64,000 nucleotides of DNA. It comes from Acidobacteriota bacterium. GTDB lineage: Bacteria > Acidobacteriota > Vicinamibacteria > Vicinamibacterales > CAVVIG01. The translations under genes were made by a program, and so were the position numbers. The stretch spans positions 1 through 64,000 of the forward strand of contig QHWB01000048.1 in NCBI GenBank assembly GCA_003222395.1. Reading direction: 5' to 3'. The notes below the pieces were generated by a model that ran no database searches, was not told the origin of the DNA, and saw nothing but the letters and a program-made list of their open reading frames with translations. Of the stretch, positions 27,186 through 35,663 are shown piece by piece. Position 1 is the stretch's first letter. Each line of letters begins with the position of its first letter.

Positions 27186-28364
27186 CTATGACGAAACAGC
27201 CGCATTGTGATGGCGAGCGTGCGGGTCGCATTGATGAACGACTCGGAGGATGGCCTCCGCGGCCCGCCGGCTCGCGCCGCTGCCGCCGAGGCGCGCTCGC
27301 ACGCGCGCGAGCCCCTGACGCACGCGCGTGGCGCGCTCGCGATCGGTCAGCATCGCGATCGCTTCGCGTGCGACCGCTTCGGGCGTGAAGGCGTCCTGCA
27401 CGAACTCGGGAACGATCGTCTCGCCGGCGATCAGATTCACCATCCCGATGGCCCGGACCGAGACGAGCCATCTCGCGAGAAAGTACGTCGCCGGCGATAC
27501 TCGGTACACGACGATCATCGGCGTATCGTGCAGCGCTGTCTGAACCGTCGCGGTGCCGGACGCGGTCAGCGCAAGATCCGCCGAGGCGATCACTGTATCG
27601 GTGTCCCCCTCAACCAGCCTCACCGATGTCGGACTCGCCTCTGACGCCGCCTCGAACAGCCGGCCGTCGAGGTGAGGCGCGCGCGCGACGACGAACTGCG
27701 CGTCCGGTATCGCAGCGCGAATTCGTTCCGCCGACGTCATCAGATCCGGAAATATCCGCGACACTTCGTTCGGCCGGCTACCGGGCAGGATCGCGACGGT
27801 CGGCGCCGCACTCGAGAGTCGCTGCTCCACAAGGAACCGATCACGCGTCGTTCGGGCCTTCGCGAGATCGACCAGCGGATGTCCGACGAACTCCACCGGC
27901 ACGCCGCCGTCACGATAAATGGCTTCCTCGAACGGAAAGATGACGAGGACACGATCGGCGAACTCTCGAATCGCGGCGAGCCGACGCGGCCGCCACGCCC
28001 AGATCTGCGGGCTGATGTAGTACACGACCGGGATACCGAGGCGCCTGACGCGTCGCGCCAGCCTGAAGTTGAAATCCGGAAAATCGACGACGACCAGCGC
28101 ATCCGGGCGCTCGTCGCGGGCGGCGGCGGCCAGCGTGCCGAGCGCCGCGAGCGATCGCGGCAGCTTGGCGATGGCCTCGGTCAGCCCGGTGACGGCGAGC
28201 CCGCGATAATCCTCGATCAACCGTCCGCCTGCCGCGGCGAACTGCGGCCCGCCGAGGCCGAACAGCACGATCGCCGGGTCGAGCGCGCGTAGCTCGCGCG
28301 TCAGCGCGCCGGCATACAGATCGCCGGACGGCTCGCCGCACGACAGCAGAAGACGCGTGCTCAA
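27186..28364 (-). CDS. lpxB: Lipid-A-disaccharide synthase
   Basis: The 392-aa glycosyltransferase (family GT19) condenses UDP-2,3-diacylglucosamine with lipid X to make the lipid A disaccharide at the inner membrane. Motifs are GEPSGDLYAGAL at the N-terminus, YYISPQIWAWR, LPGSRPNEV and ASGTATVQTAL in the UDP-binding half. The start is best taken as TTG at 28364, which overlaps the stop of the upstream M16 gene as TTGA and places GEPSGD about ten residues in, as expected. It is coupled to two peptidase-like genes, not to the usual lpxA/fabZ cluster. Confidence 0.95.
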   Translation of the reverse strand: MSTRLLLSCGEPSGDLYAGALTRELRALDPAIVLFGLGGPQFAAAGGRLIEDYRGLAVTGLTEAIAKLPRSLAALGTLAAAARDERPDALVVVDFPDFNFRLARRVRRLGIPVVYYISPQIWAWRPRRLAAIREFADRVLVIFPFEEAIYRDGGVPVEFVGHPLVDLAKARTTRDRFLVEQRLSSAAPTVAILPGSRPNEVSRIFPDLMTSAERIRAAIPDAQFVVARAPHLDGRLFEAASEASPTSVRLVEGDTDTVIASADLALTASGTATVQTALHDTPMIVVYRVSPATYFLARWLVSVRAIGMVNLIAGETIVPEFVQDAFTPEAVAREAIAMLTDRERATRVRQGLARVRARLGGSGASRRAAEAILRVVHQCDPHARHHNAAVSS

Positions 28365-30682
28365 GACTCGGGACGTTTGAAGATCGATCGATCGACAACG
28401 GGATTGATTTTGATCTCGCTGACGCGGCGCTCGACGTTGAGGTTGCCGACTCTGCGGACCGCGCGAAAGGCGACCTGCACTCCGTCGATGGCGCGGTAGT
28501 CGGAGAATTCCTCCTCGACCAGCGGCCGGTTCGGCGCATCGGCCACGAAGGTCTGTTTCGTGATCAGTCCGCTTGCCGGGTCGACATACAGGATGATGGG
28601 GTTCAGATCGCGTGCCGAGAGCTCCAGCGCGTGGCTCACCCTGCCGGAAGCGTCGCGCACATCGGGCAGCGCACGCGGCGTCAGCGTGCCATCTTTGGCT
28701 GCGAGCAGCAGAGCGACAGTGTCGCGACGCAGGCTCGCGCGCGCGTCGCGCGCCACCGACTCGGGCGCATCGTGCACCCCGCGGGAATCCTTCATCCACG
28801 ACTGCGTGCCGTCGAAGCCCTGGACGACGATTCCGTTCGGCGTCTGCGTTTCGACGCGGAAGCGGCTGGGATACTCGATGTAGTTGGTCGAATCGCTCGT
28901 GACCTGACCGTCGGGCACCTGATTGACGAGCGTCTGCTTCGCGAGAATCGTCCTGATGCCGCGCAGCGTCTCGAGTCCGCCCTTCGCGGCGATGGCTTGA
29001 TCGACCAGCGCCATCGCCCTCGCGCCCTCCTGCGCGTTGAGAGCGCCAACCTGCTGATAGTGGAACGGCAGGGGCCGAGCCTGCTCGGCCCGGAGCGCGC
29101 GGCGGCCACCGATAGCAGCGGCGCGGTCCGTCGCGGCAGGCGGAGCAAGCCCCGCCGCAACCGCGGCGCGTGCCGCCCGCTTGAAATTCGCCGCGGTCAG
29201 ATCGAGATCCGCGAGGTCGATCGTTTCGAACGTGCCGAAGCCGATGCCGCGCAGCTGCGACGCGAACGCCGACGCGTTCCCGACGAGCACGATCGAGAGC
29301 CTATCGGGCCGAAGGTACTTCTGCGCCACCCGCTGGATGTCGTCGACTGTCACGGCGTTGACCCGCTGCCTGAACGTCTGCAGATCCTCGACCGGCAGGC
29401 CATAGAACAGCACGTTGATCACCTGCATCGCGATCGCGTTGGGCGTCTCGATCGTGAGCGGAAAGCTGCCCGTCAGATAGGCCTTCGCGTCCGCGAGCTC
29501 GATTTCGCTGACACGCTCGCGCTGCAGCCGCCAGAACTCGTCGACGATGAGCCGCAGCACTTCGCCGGTCGCCTCAGAGCGCGTATTGGTCTCGGCCTCG
29601 AAGTCGCCGCTCTCTTTCAACGTGTCGAAGCTCGCCTGCGCGCCGTAGGTCAAGCCCCGCTGCGTTCGGAGCACCTGGTGCAGCCGGTTGCTGCCCTCGC
29701 CGCCGAGAATGCGGATGGCGAGGTTCAGCGCCATGTAGTCCGGGTTGTTGCGCGCGATGCCGAGGTGACCGACGCGTACCTCGGTCTGCACCGCGTCGGG
29801 TTTGTTGATCACGATGACGCGGCGCGTCGGATCGGGCGGCTCGATGAATCGATTGGCGGCGACGTCCTTCTTCTCCCAGTCGCCGAAGATCTTCTTCGCC
29901 GTCGCGAAGGCCTCTTCCGCGGTGACGTCGCCCACGATCGCGAGAATCGCGTTGTTGGGCGCGAAGTGGCGGTTGTGGAACGCGACGAGATCGTCGCGCG
30001 CGATCGACGCCAGCGTGTCCGGCGTACCGCTGTCGGGCATGCCGTACGGATGAAACCCGTACACGAGGCGATCGAACACCGAGTTCGCAATCCATTCGGG
30101 ATCCTGCAGGCTCACCTGCAGGCCCGACAGCGTCTGCTGTTTGATCCGGTTGAGCTCTGTCGGGGTGAACGCCGGGTGCCGCGCCATGTCCGACAGCATG
30201 CGCAGGCCGGTCTCGAAGCTGTCCTTCATCACGATCATGTTGACGAAGGTGAGATCCGATCCGGCGCCCGCGCCCATTTCGCCGCCGATGAAATCGATTG
30301 CCTCGTTCATCTCCTCCGACGACATCGACGTCGTCCCCTGATCGAGGAGCGATGCCGTCAAACGCGCGAGCCCGAGCTTCTCCTTGGGATCCGACGACGT
30401 GCCGGCGCGAATCAGCAGGCGCATCGTCACGGCCGGCTGCTCGTGATGGAGCACGGCGACGACCTGCAGCCCGTTGGGCAGCGTCTGCAGCTCGTACGGT
30501 GGAAACCTGATGTCGCGCGCCGGCAGCGGACGGGGAACGCTCTCCTTGGGCCATTCCAGCGTCTGTGCTCTTGAGGCGACGACACCGAGGAAAAGCGAGA
30601 ACACAGAGCAGAACAAACCACAGAGACACAGAGACGCAGAGACGCCTCGGTTCGGCGGCCGGCGCGCTACGCGCGCCGGCAT
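28361..30682 (-). CDS. Inactive-type M16 peptidase subunit fused to a LolA-like C-terminal domain
   Basis: The product is about 773 aa from an ATG at 30682. A signal-like segment (LFCSVFSLFLGVVASRA) precedes an M16 fold. The zinc motif HxxEH is replaced: the equivalent region reads GLARLTASLLDQGT, so it cannot bind catalytic zinc. The R/Y substrate-binding pair characteristic of the non-catalytic subunit is present (QRGLTYGA). Residues about 545-773 form an added beta-rich domain resembling lipoprotein-carrier (LolA-like) folds (YPSRFRVETQTPNG, LYVDPASGLITKQ). The start codon and the first residues lie inside a palindromic intergenic repeat, so the N-terminus is uncertain. It pairs with the active subunit upstream. 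Confidence 0.85.
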   Translation of the reverse strand: MPARVARRPPNRGVSASLCLCGLFCSVFSLFLGVVASRAQTLEWPKESVPRPLPARDIRFPPYELQTLPNGLQVVAVLHHEQPAVTMRLLIRAGTSSDPKEKLGLARLTASLLDQGTTSMSSEEMNEAIDFIGGEMGAGAGSDLTFVNMIVMKDSFETGLRMLSDMARHPAFTPTELNRIKQQTLSGLQVSLQDPEWIANSVFDRLVYGFHPYGMPDSGTPDTLASIARDDLVAFHNRHFAPNNAILAIVGDVTAEEAFATAKKIFGDWEKKDVAANRFIEPPDPTRRVIVINKPDAVQTEVRVGHLGIARNNPDYMALNLAIRILGGEGSNRLHQVLRTQRGLTYGAQASFDTLKESGDFEAETNTRSEATGEVLRLIVDEFWRLQRERVSEIELADAKAYLTGSFPLTIETPNAIAMQVINVLFYGLPVEDLQTFRQRVNAVTVDDIQRVAQKYLRPDRLSIVLVGNASAFASQLRGIGFGTFETIDLADLDLTAANFKRAARAAVAAGLAPPAATDRAAAIGGRRALRAEQARPLPFHYQQVGALNAQEGARAMALVDQAIAAKGGLETLRGIRTILAKQTLVNQVPDGQVTSDSTNYIEYPSRFRVETQTPNGIVVQGFDGTQSWMKDSRGVHDAPESVARDARASLRRDTVALLLAAKDGTLTPRALPDVRDASGRVSHALELSARDLNPIILYVDPASGLITKQTFVADAPNRPLVEEEFSDYRAIDGVQVAFRAVRRVGNLNVERRVSEIKINPVVDRSIFKRPES

Positions 30683-30880
30683 GCGCGGCCGGATCGGACG
30701 AATCCACGAACCGTCCGATTGCCAGTCGGTCCGTGGATTCGTCCGATTCCGGTCGCGCGCGCCGCGTTCGCGGCGCCGCCGAACCGATCGGCGTTCACAA
30801 GCTGCGGGCTCGACGTGCTTGGCGATCGATCGTCTCTGCGTCTCCGTGTCTCTGTGGTTGATATTTCTCCGTGTTCTCCA
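30598..30880. repeat. Nested palindromic intergenic element (~280 bp)
   Basis: The outer arms are 30616-30644 and 30831-30859, near-perfect inverted copies of ACCACAGAGACACAGAGACG plus GCAGAGACG, with weaker pairing continuing outward to about 30598/30880. The middle arms are 30648-30659 (CGGTTCGGCGGC) and 30775-30786. The inner arms are 30693-30713 and 30727-30747, pairing over 21 bp with one mismatch around a 13-bp loop. Conceptual translations give the words NHRDTETQRR and LCVSVSLW. It lies between the two M16 genes and supplies the start of the downstream one. Confidence 0.8.
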
Positions 30881-30915
30881 ACCACTCGGTGTCGATCCAA
30901 ATCCAACTGCGCGAG

Positions 30916-32250
30916 TCACTGATTCGCTCCCGATGGCATGAGCGTCAGCACGATGCGGTTCTCCGGACGGAAGTACGTCCGCGCCACACGCTGCACGTCG
31001 GCGACGCTGATGTTCTGGAAGATGTCGAATTCGCCGTCGGCCGTCTTGATGTCGTGGTGGATGACGACCGCGTGCGCCAGCGTCGACGCCTTCTGCTGAT
31101 TCGATTCGCGGCCCAGAATGTAATCGCGCGCAAACTGATTCTTGCTGCGCTGCAGCTCGCGCGTGCTGATCGGCTCGGTCTTCAGCTTTTCGATCTCCGC
31201 GATCAGCGCGGTCGAGGCTTCCTCCGGCGTATGTCCCTGCTGCACGATCGCGACGGCATAAAACAGATTCGGATCTTCGATGAGGTTCGCGTTGCCGAAG
31301 GCGGCCACCGCGATCTGCTTCTCGTAGACGAGCTTCTTGTAGATCCGCGAGCTCTGGCCGTCGGACAGCACCTTCGCCGCGATGTGGAGCGGATAGGAAT
31401 CGGGGTTGCCGTCGTAGGTGATGTGATAGGCGACGACGACCGCCGGAAGCGGCCACGGCTGCTGCAGCGTGACGCGTTTCTCCTGCGTCTGCGGCGGCTC
31501 TTTCGGAATGTCGCGCGGCACTTCTTTTTGTGCTCTCGGCACCCGCCCCAGGTACTGGTTCACCAGCTGCAGCGCCTGCGTCGTGTCGAAGTCGCCGACC
31601 AGCACCATCGTCGCGTTCGCAGGAACGTAGTAGGTGTGGAAGAAGTCCAGCACGTCGTCGACCGACGCCGACTCGAGATCGGCCATGCTGCCGATCGTCG
31701 GATGCTTGTACGGATGCACGTTGAACGCCTGGTCGTAGATGATCTCGTTCAGTCGGCCGTACGGCTGGTTGTCGACGCGCATCCGCCGCTCTTCCTTCAC
31801 GACCTCGCGTTCGTTGGTGAACGTCTCCTTGTCGACGCGCAGCGAGGCCATGCGATCGGCCTCGAGCCACAGAGTCATCGGCAGATACTGCGCCGGTACC
31901 GTCTCCCAGAAGACCGTCTCGTCATCCGTCGTGTACGCGTTGCTCTGGCCGCCGACCGACGAGATCATCGACGTGTGCGCTTCGGGCATCACGTTCTTGG
32001 ACCCCTTGAACATCAGATGCTCGAACAGGTGCGCGAAGCCGGTGCGCCCCGGCTTCTCGTTCTTGGATCCGACGTGATACCAGAGCTGCAGATGGACAAT
32101 CGGCGTCGAATGATCTTCTTCGAATACGACGGTCAGCCCGTTGGGCAGCGTCGTCATCTCGTATTGCAGCTTGGGCGGACGGACGGCGGCCGCGGCCGCA
32201 GCCGCCGTGCACGCGAACGCGGTCGCGGCGAGGAACGATCTGACCTTCAT
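30916..32250 (-). CDS. M16 family zinc metallopeptidase, active subunit
   Basis: The 444-aa product has a signal peptide (FLAATAFACTAAAAAA), then the inverted zinc motif HLFEH in GFAHLFEHLMFKGS, with the downstream glutamate in TNEREVVKEE. The second half-domain covers about 225-430. The ATG at 32250 gives the standard M16B subunit length. With the downstream inactive R/Y-type homologue it should form a periplasmic heterodimer that degrades or processes peptides. The two genes are separated by the palindromic element at 30598-30880. Confidence 0.93.
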   Translation of the reverse strand: MKVRSFLAATAFACTAAAAAAAVRPPKLQYEMTTLPNGLTVVFEEDHSTPIVHLQLWYHVGSKNEKPGRTGFAHLFEHLMFKGSKNVMPEAHTSMISSVGGQSNAYTTDDETVFWETVPAQYLPMTLWLEADRMASLRVDKETFTNEREVVKEERRMRVDNQPYGRLNEIIYDQAFNVHPYKHPTIGSMADLESASVDDVLDFFHTYYVPANATMVLVGDFDTTQALQLVNQYLGRVPRAQKEVPRDIPKEPPQTQEKRVTLQQPWPLPAVVVAYHITYDGNPDSYPLHIAAKVLSDGQSSRIYKKLVYEKQIAVAAFGNANLIEDPNLFYAVAIVQQGHTPEEASTALIAEIEKLKTEPISTRELQRSKNQFARDYILGRESNQQKASTLAHAVVIHHDIKTADGEFDIFQNISVADVQRVARTYFRPENRIVLTLMPSGANQ

Positions 32251-32257
32251 GGTCCGA

Positions 32258-33070
32258 TTATCTACTGAGTAGGCGGAACCCCGCGAGCCCCCAATGTTGA
32301 GACGTGTCGCCGATTGGATACGCGTCGATTCGCTCCTCGAAGCCGGCAAATACCTCGAGCACGGCGCCGCGCCCAGCGATGCGAACGCCGGCTTCGACGA
32401 GCCCGCCGACCTGAGTGCCGCGATGGTTGACCGCCTCGTCCACACCGATCATTTGACCAGACCCGAGCGCGAACACGCCTAAACGATCGTTAATGGGTTG
32501 ACGGATGAGCACGTGCGCTTCGCCGAGCCAGCGGTAGTCGATCGACGAGTGCTGGACGGCGCGGCCGCCTTCGAGATCGGCATCAATCGTCGTCGTGCCG
32601 ACCGACACGCGGTGAACGATTCTCGCGCCGATCTCGTTCCACGCGATCGCGAACGACTTCGGTCGATCGCTGAGATGACGCGATACGTGATGGAAGATGC
32701 CCACGAGCTCCGTGCTGTCGCGAAGCCTCGCCGAAAACGACCCTTCGAGGGTGTACATTCCTTGATTGGGATCGAACGGTCGCAACTCGTCACCGAGTAC
32801 GGCCTCGTAGTCGGCGCGGACGGCGAGGCGGCCGACGACGTAGTCGATGACGTCGAACGAACCGCCGAAATGGGAGTCCCACGAGAACCGCTCATCGTCG
32901 ATCGCCAGCGCTGTTGCAGCCATGTGGAAGTCGTATCGCGACAGGAACTCCGGTCCTGCAGCAGCGGGCGCGACGACCGGCTGCGGCGACTGAGCGACGG
33001 CGGGCGTGGCGGAGAGGAGGATGAAGGAGGCGAGGCAGGCCTGAAGCGCTGCGTTACGGATGTTTTGCAA
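32258..33070 (-). CDS. Secreted outer-membrane-type protein of unknown function
   Basis: The 270-aa product has a signal peptide (LQACLASFILLSATPAVAQ) and alternating amphipathic strands ending in LAGFRLLSR, consistent with a small beta-barrel or lipid-binding protein. Repeated features are FDVIDYVVGRLAVRADYEAVLGD and STELVGIFHHVSRH. I cannot name a family with confidence. The start overlaps the lpxD stop by 17 bp, tying it to lipid A biosynthesis. It ends 7 bp before the active M16 gene. Confidence 0.75.
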   Translation of the reverse strand: MQNIRNAALQACLASFILLSATPAVAQSPQPVVAPAAAGPEFLSRYDFHMAATALAIDDERFSWDSHFGGSFDVIDYVVGRLAVRADYEAVLGDELRPFDPNQGMYTLEGSFSARLRDSTELVGIFHHVSRHLSDRPKSFAIAWNEIGARIVHRVSVGTTTIDADLEGGRAVQHSSIDYRWLGEAHVLIRQPINDRLGVFALGSGQMIGVDEAVNHRGTQVGGLVEAGVRIAGRGAVLEVFAGFEERIDAYPIGDTSQHWGLAGFRLLSR

Positions 33071-34097
33071 GCTTCTCCTCGAGTTCGGCGATGCGTTGCT
33101 CGAGCTCTTCGATGCGTTTTTTCAGGACAGGAAGCTGCCGGAACACGACCGACGCCTTCCGCCAGTCGGCGTGATCGATCGCGGGATGGCCCGTGACGAA
33201 GCCGCCGGCGTCGACCGACTGCAGCACGGCGCTCTTCGCGCCCACCTTCGCGCCGCGTCCGATCCGGATGTGGCCGGTGACGCCCGACTGGCCCGCCATC
33301 ATCACGTCGTCTTCGACGACGGTGCTGCCGGCGATGCCGGTCTGCGCCGCCAGCAGCACCCGTTTGCCAATCGCGACGCCATGGGCGACGTGGACCAGGT
33401 TGTCGATCTTCGTTCCGGCGGCGATTCGCGTTTCGCCCACGGCCGGGCGGTCGATGGTCGAGTTCGATCCGATTTCCACATCGTCTTCGATGACGACGTC
33501 GGCCTCTTGTGGAATCTTGACGTGCGTGCCGTCGCTCTCCGTCGCGAATCCGAACCCGTCGCCCCCGACGACAACCCCGTTCTGCAGGATGACGCGGTTG
33601 CCGATGACGACGCGATCGCGAATCGACGCGTGCGAATGAATGATGCAATCCTCGCCGAGCCGCGCGCCGCGGCCGATGGCGACGTTCGGATAGATGACCG
33701 TGCGCGCGCCAATCGATGCGCCTGATCCGATCGTCACGAACGGTCCAATCGAGACATCGGGCGCAAGCGTCGCATCGCTCGCGATCGCACTGAGGCAATC
33801 GATCCCCTTGTGGGGCGGTTCGGCGTGATTGAAGAAGCTGAGGGCGCGGGCGAACGCGGAGTAGGGATTCTGCGAATAGAGGACCGCGCATCCAGGCGGC
33901 GCCGACTGGACCATCCGGTCGCCGACGATGACCGCCGAAGCCTTGGTCGCCGCCAGCTGATCGATGTACTTGATGTTGGCGAGGAACGCGAGGTCGCCGG
34001 GCTGTGCCTGCTGGAGACCGGTGACGCGGACGATGTCCACGGCGCCGTCCCCCTCGAGGCGACAGCCCAAACGCTCCGCGATGTCGGCGAGTTTCAA
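33054..34097 (-). CDS. lpxD: UDP-3-O-acylglucosamine N-acyltransferase
   Basis: The 347-aa enzyme adds the second hydroxyacyl chain in lipid A synthesis from acyl-ACP. An N-terminal uridine-binding domain (about 1-100) is followed by left-handed beta-helix hexapeptide repeats (ASIGARTVIYPNVAIGRGARL, STIDRPAVGETRIAAGTKID) with the catalytic His in HVAHGVAIG, and a C-terminal coiled helix (LKKRIEELEQRIAELEEKL). The start is TTG at 34097: no ATG/GTG exists in frame before an upstream stop, and no clear ribosome site is seen. A 13-bp hairpin directly abuts the start. Confidence 0.96.
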   Translation of the reverse strand: MKLADIAERLGCRLEGDGAVDIVRVTGLQQAQPGDLAFLANIKYIDQLAATKASAVIVGDRMVQSAPPGCAVLYSQNPYSAFARALSFFNHAEPPHKGIDCLSAIASDATLAPDVSIGPFVTIGSGASIGARTVIYPNVAIGRGARLGEDCIIHSHASIRDRVVIGNRVILQNGVVVGGDGFGFATESDGTHVKIPQEADVVIEDDVEIGSNSTIDRPAVGETRIAAGTKIDNLVHVAHGVAIGKRVLLAAQTGIAGSTVVEDDVMMAGQSGVTGHIRIGRGAKVGAKSAVLQSVDAGGFVTGHPAIDHADWRKASVVFRQLPVLKKRIEELEQRIAELEEKLAKHP

Positions 34098-34131
34098 GAG
34101 ATTTGAGGATATCCTAACATCCTCAAATCTC
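34098..34131 (-). promoter_or_regulatory. Perfect 13-bp hairpin abutting the lpxD TTG start
   Basis: The arms GAGATTTGAGGAT (34098-34110) and ATCCTCAAATCTC (34119-34131) pair perfectly around an 8-nt loop. On the minus-strand transcript the second arm ends at the base before the TTG start codon of lpxD. It could end transcription from the small gene at 34137-34286, although no U-run follows, or it could control access of ribosomes to lpxD. Confidence 0.55.
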
Positions 34132-34136
34132 CGAGG

Positions 34137-34286
34137 TTAGACCGACGTGCGGCGACCCGTGATCAGGTTGACGATGATCAGCACCACTGCGATGACGAGC
34201 AACACGTGGATTGCGCCCGCGGCGATTTTGAACGCCAGCCCGAGGGCCCACAAGATGAGCAACAGGACGACGAGTGTCCAGAGCAT
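34137..34286 (-). CDS. Small lmo0937-family membrane protein
   Basis: The 49-aa protein is almost all membrane: MLWTLVVLLLILWALGL, then AIHVLLVIAVVLIIVNLI, ending in a basic tail GRR. This matches the short two-span lmo0937 family, whose role is unknown. A strong ribosome site GAGGAGG lies 5-11 bp before the ATG at 34286. The divergent mgtC-like gene starts only 32 bp away, so promoters must overlap coding ends. Confidence 0.82.
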   Translation of the reverse strand: MLWTLVVLLLILWALGLAFKIAAGAIHVLLVIAVVLIIVNLITGRRTSV

Positions 34287-34318
34287 GGTTCCTCCTCGTC
34301 TGACACGTTCCAAGCCGC

Positions 34319-34771
34319 ATGCCACCCGTTGAACTAATGCTGCGCTTGCTGCTTGCGGCCGGGCTCGGCGCCGCAATCGGGCTCGAACGCGAGTTACGAC
34401 ACAAGCCAGCGGGTCTGCGCACGAACATGTTGATCGCGGTGGGTTCGGCGCTGTTCACGACGCTCTCGATCGCGTTCGCGCACACCGGCGGGACGTCGGA
34501 TCGGATGGCGGCGCAAATCGTCACGGGCGTCGGCTTCCTCGGCGCCGGCGCGATTCTTCAATCGGGAGAAAGGATTCACGGCTTGACGACCGCTGCGACC
34601 ATCTGGGTCAACGCAGCGATCGGAACGGCGGCGGGCGCCGGCGAGTACGCGATGTCCAGCATCGCGACGTTGATCACGCTCGTCGTGCTGGCGGCGCTCG
34701 GTCCCCTCGAGGCGTACTTCGAGCGGCGCGCCGGATTCACCAACGAGCGGCCACGGCCGCCGGCTTTCTGA
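34319..34771 (+). CDS. MgtC/SapB family membrane protein
   Basis: The 150-aa protein matches the N-terminal membrane domain of MgtC: GLGAAIGLERELRHKPAGLRT at about 15-35, GVGFLGAGAIL at about 72-82 and HGLTTAATIWVNAAIGTAAG at about 88-107. There are four to five spans and no soluble C-terminal ACT-like domain, so it is the short SapB-like form. Its function in Mg stress or virulence-like survival is known only for relatives. The 3' end overlaps the convergent nuclease-like gene by 35 bp. Confidence 0.92.
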   Translation: MPPVELMLRLLLAAGLGAAIGLERELRHKPAGLRTNMLIAVGSALFTTLSIAFAHTGGTSDRMAAQIVTGVGFLGAGAILQSGERIHGLTTAATIWVNAAIGTAAGAGEYAMSSIATLITLVVLAALGPLEAYFERRAGFTNERPRPPAF

Positions 34772-35645
34772 CTTTCTGGATCGGCCGCGGCGATTGCAGC
34801 TTGAGCTTCGGTCTGCCGGCTCGTTCCCACGCGCCCACGATCAACCCGGCGGTCGCCGAGATCGACTCTCCCAGCCTCTGCTCGAGAACCGGCTTCACCG
34901 CCGCGAAGAACCTGTCGAAGTACTCGTCGTCGTATTCCTCTTTTCCGGCGACGGCCGCCTTGTCGGCCGCGAGCACGGTGTCGACGAGGCGGTAGCTCGC
35001 GAGCAGCACTTCGAACGCCGTGTCGCGCGGCGCCACGATCGCCTTCACAGGCGGCGGCGTAATGGTCAGCCTGGATTCATAGCGATCGAACAGCGCGCTC
35101 TCGAACCGTGCATGGACGCCATGCTGCCCGGTCAGCTGTCCGTCGTAGTTGTTCGTCGCGTGCAGCGGCTGATGGGCATCCTGAATGTAGTGAGCGGCGA
35201 CAGCGGCGAACAACACGGTCTCGATTCCGGCAAACGCGGCGTCGCGGCCGAACGACTGCATCGCGCGGCGGAGGTTGCCGAACTCCTCGGCCTCGCGCCA
35301 CGGCAGCAGGCCGTTGCGTTTCAGGGTCGCCATCCCGAATTTTTCGAGCGCCGTGTCGTATTCGCGCGGCAGCTCCTTGAACGGATAATCGCCGTACTCT
35401 TTCACGCCGAAGTCGACGAAATGATTCGCATCTTCATCCCACCCGACGCTGCGCCACAGGTCGGGGTCGAGCACGCGCACGACGAGTTCGTCGCGATTCG
35501 CCTCGAAGAACGGTTTGATCGACGGCGGCAGCAGTTCGATCGCCCGCCGCATGATGTAGCGGTGCGCCGAAACGCCCCACGCGTACGACGATGAGGGCCA
35601 CATCGACGCGACGGCGAGCGCGACGGTGACGGTCGTTTTTCGCAT
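34737..35645 (-). CDS. Secreted S1/P1 nuclease / zinc phospholipase C superfamily protein
   Basis: The 302-aa product has a signal peptide cleaved before WGVSAHRYI, so the mature chain begins with the Trp and nearby His that bind zinc in S1/P1 nucleases. Other ligands are visible in DPDLWR, NHFVDF and AHYIQDAHQPLHATNNYDGQ...GVHARFE. It should be a trinuclear-zinc phosphoesterase acting on nucleic acids or phospholipids outside the cytoplasm. The ATG is 18 bp from the divergent downstream gene. Confidence 0.88.
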   Translation of the reverse strand: MRKTTVTVALAVASMWPSSSYAWGVSAHRYIMRRAIELLPPSIKPFFEANRDELVVRVLDPDLWRSVGWDEDANHFVDFGVKEYGDYPFKELPREYDTALEKFGMATLKRNGLLPWREAEEFGNLRRAMQSFGRDAAFAGIETVLFAAVAAHYIQDAHQPLHATNNYDGQLTGQHGVHARFESALFDRYESRLTITPPPVKAIVAPRDTAFEVLLASYRLVDTVLAADKAAVAGKEEYDDEYFDRFFAAVKPVLEQRLGESISATAGLIVGAWERAGRPKLKLQSPRPIQKVRKPAAVAARW

Positions 35646-35663
35646 GTTGGTATATTAATTTGC

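Noticed and set aside
30598-30880. Insertion sequence
   Set aside because: Inverted repeats are present but there is no transposase frame inside and the ends are not flanked by an evident target duplication.
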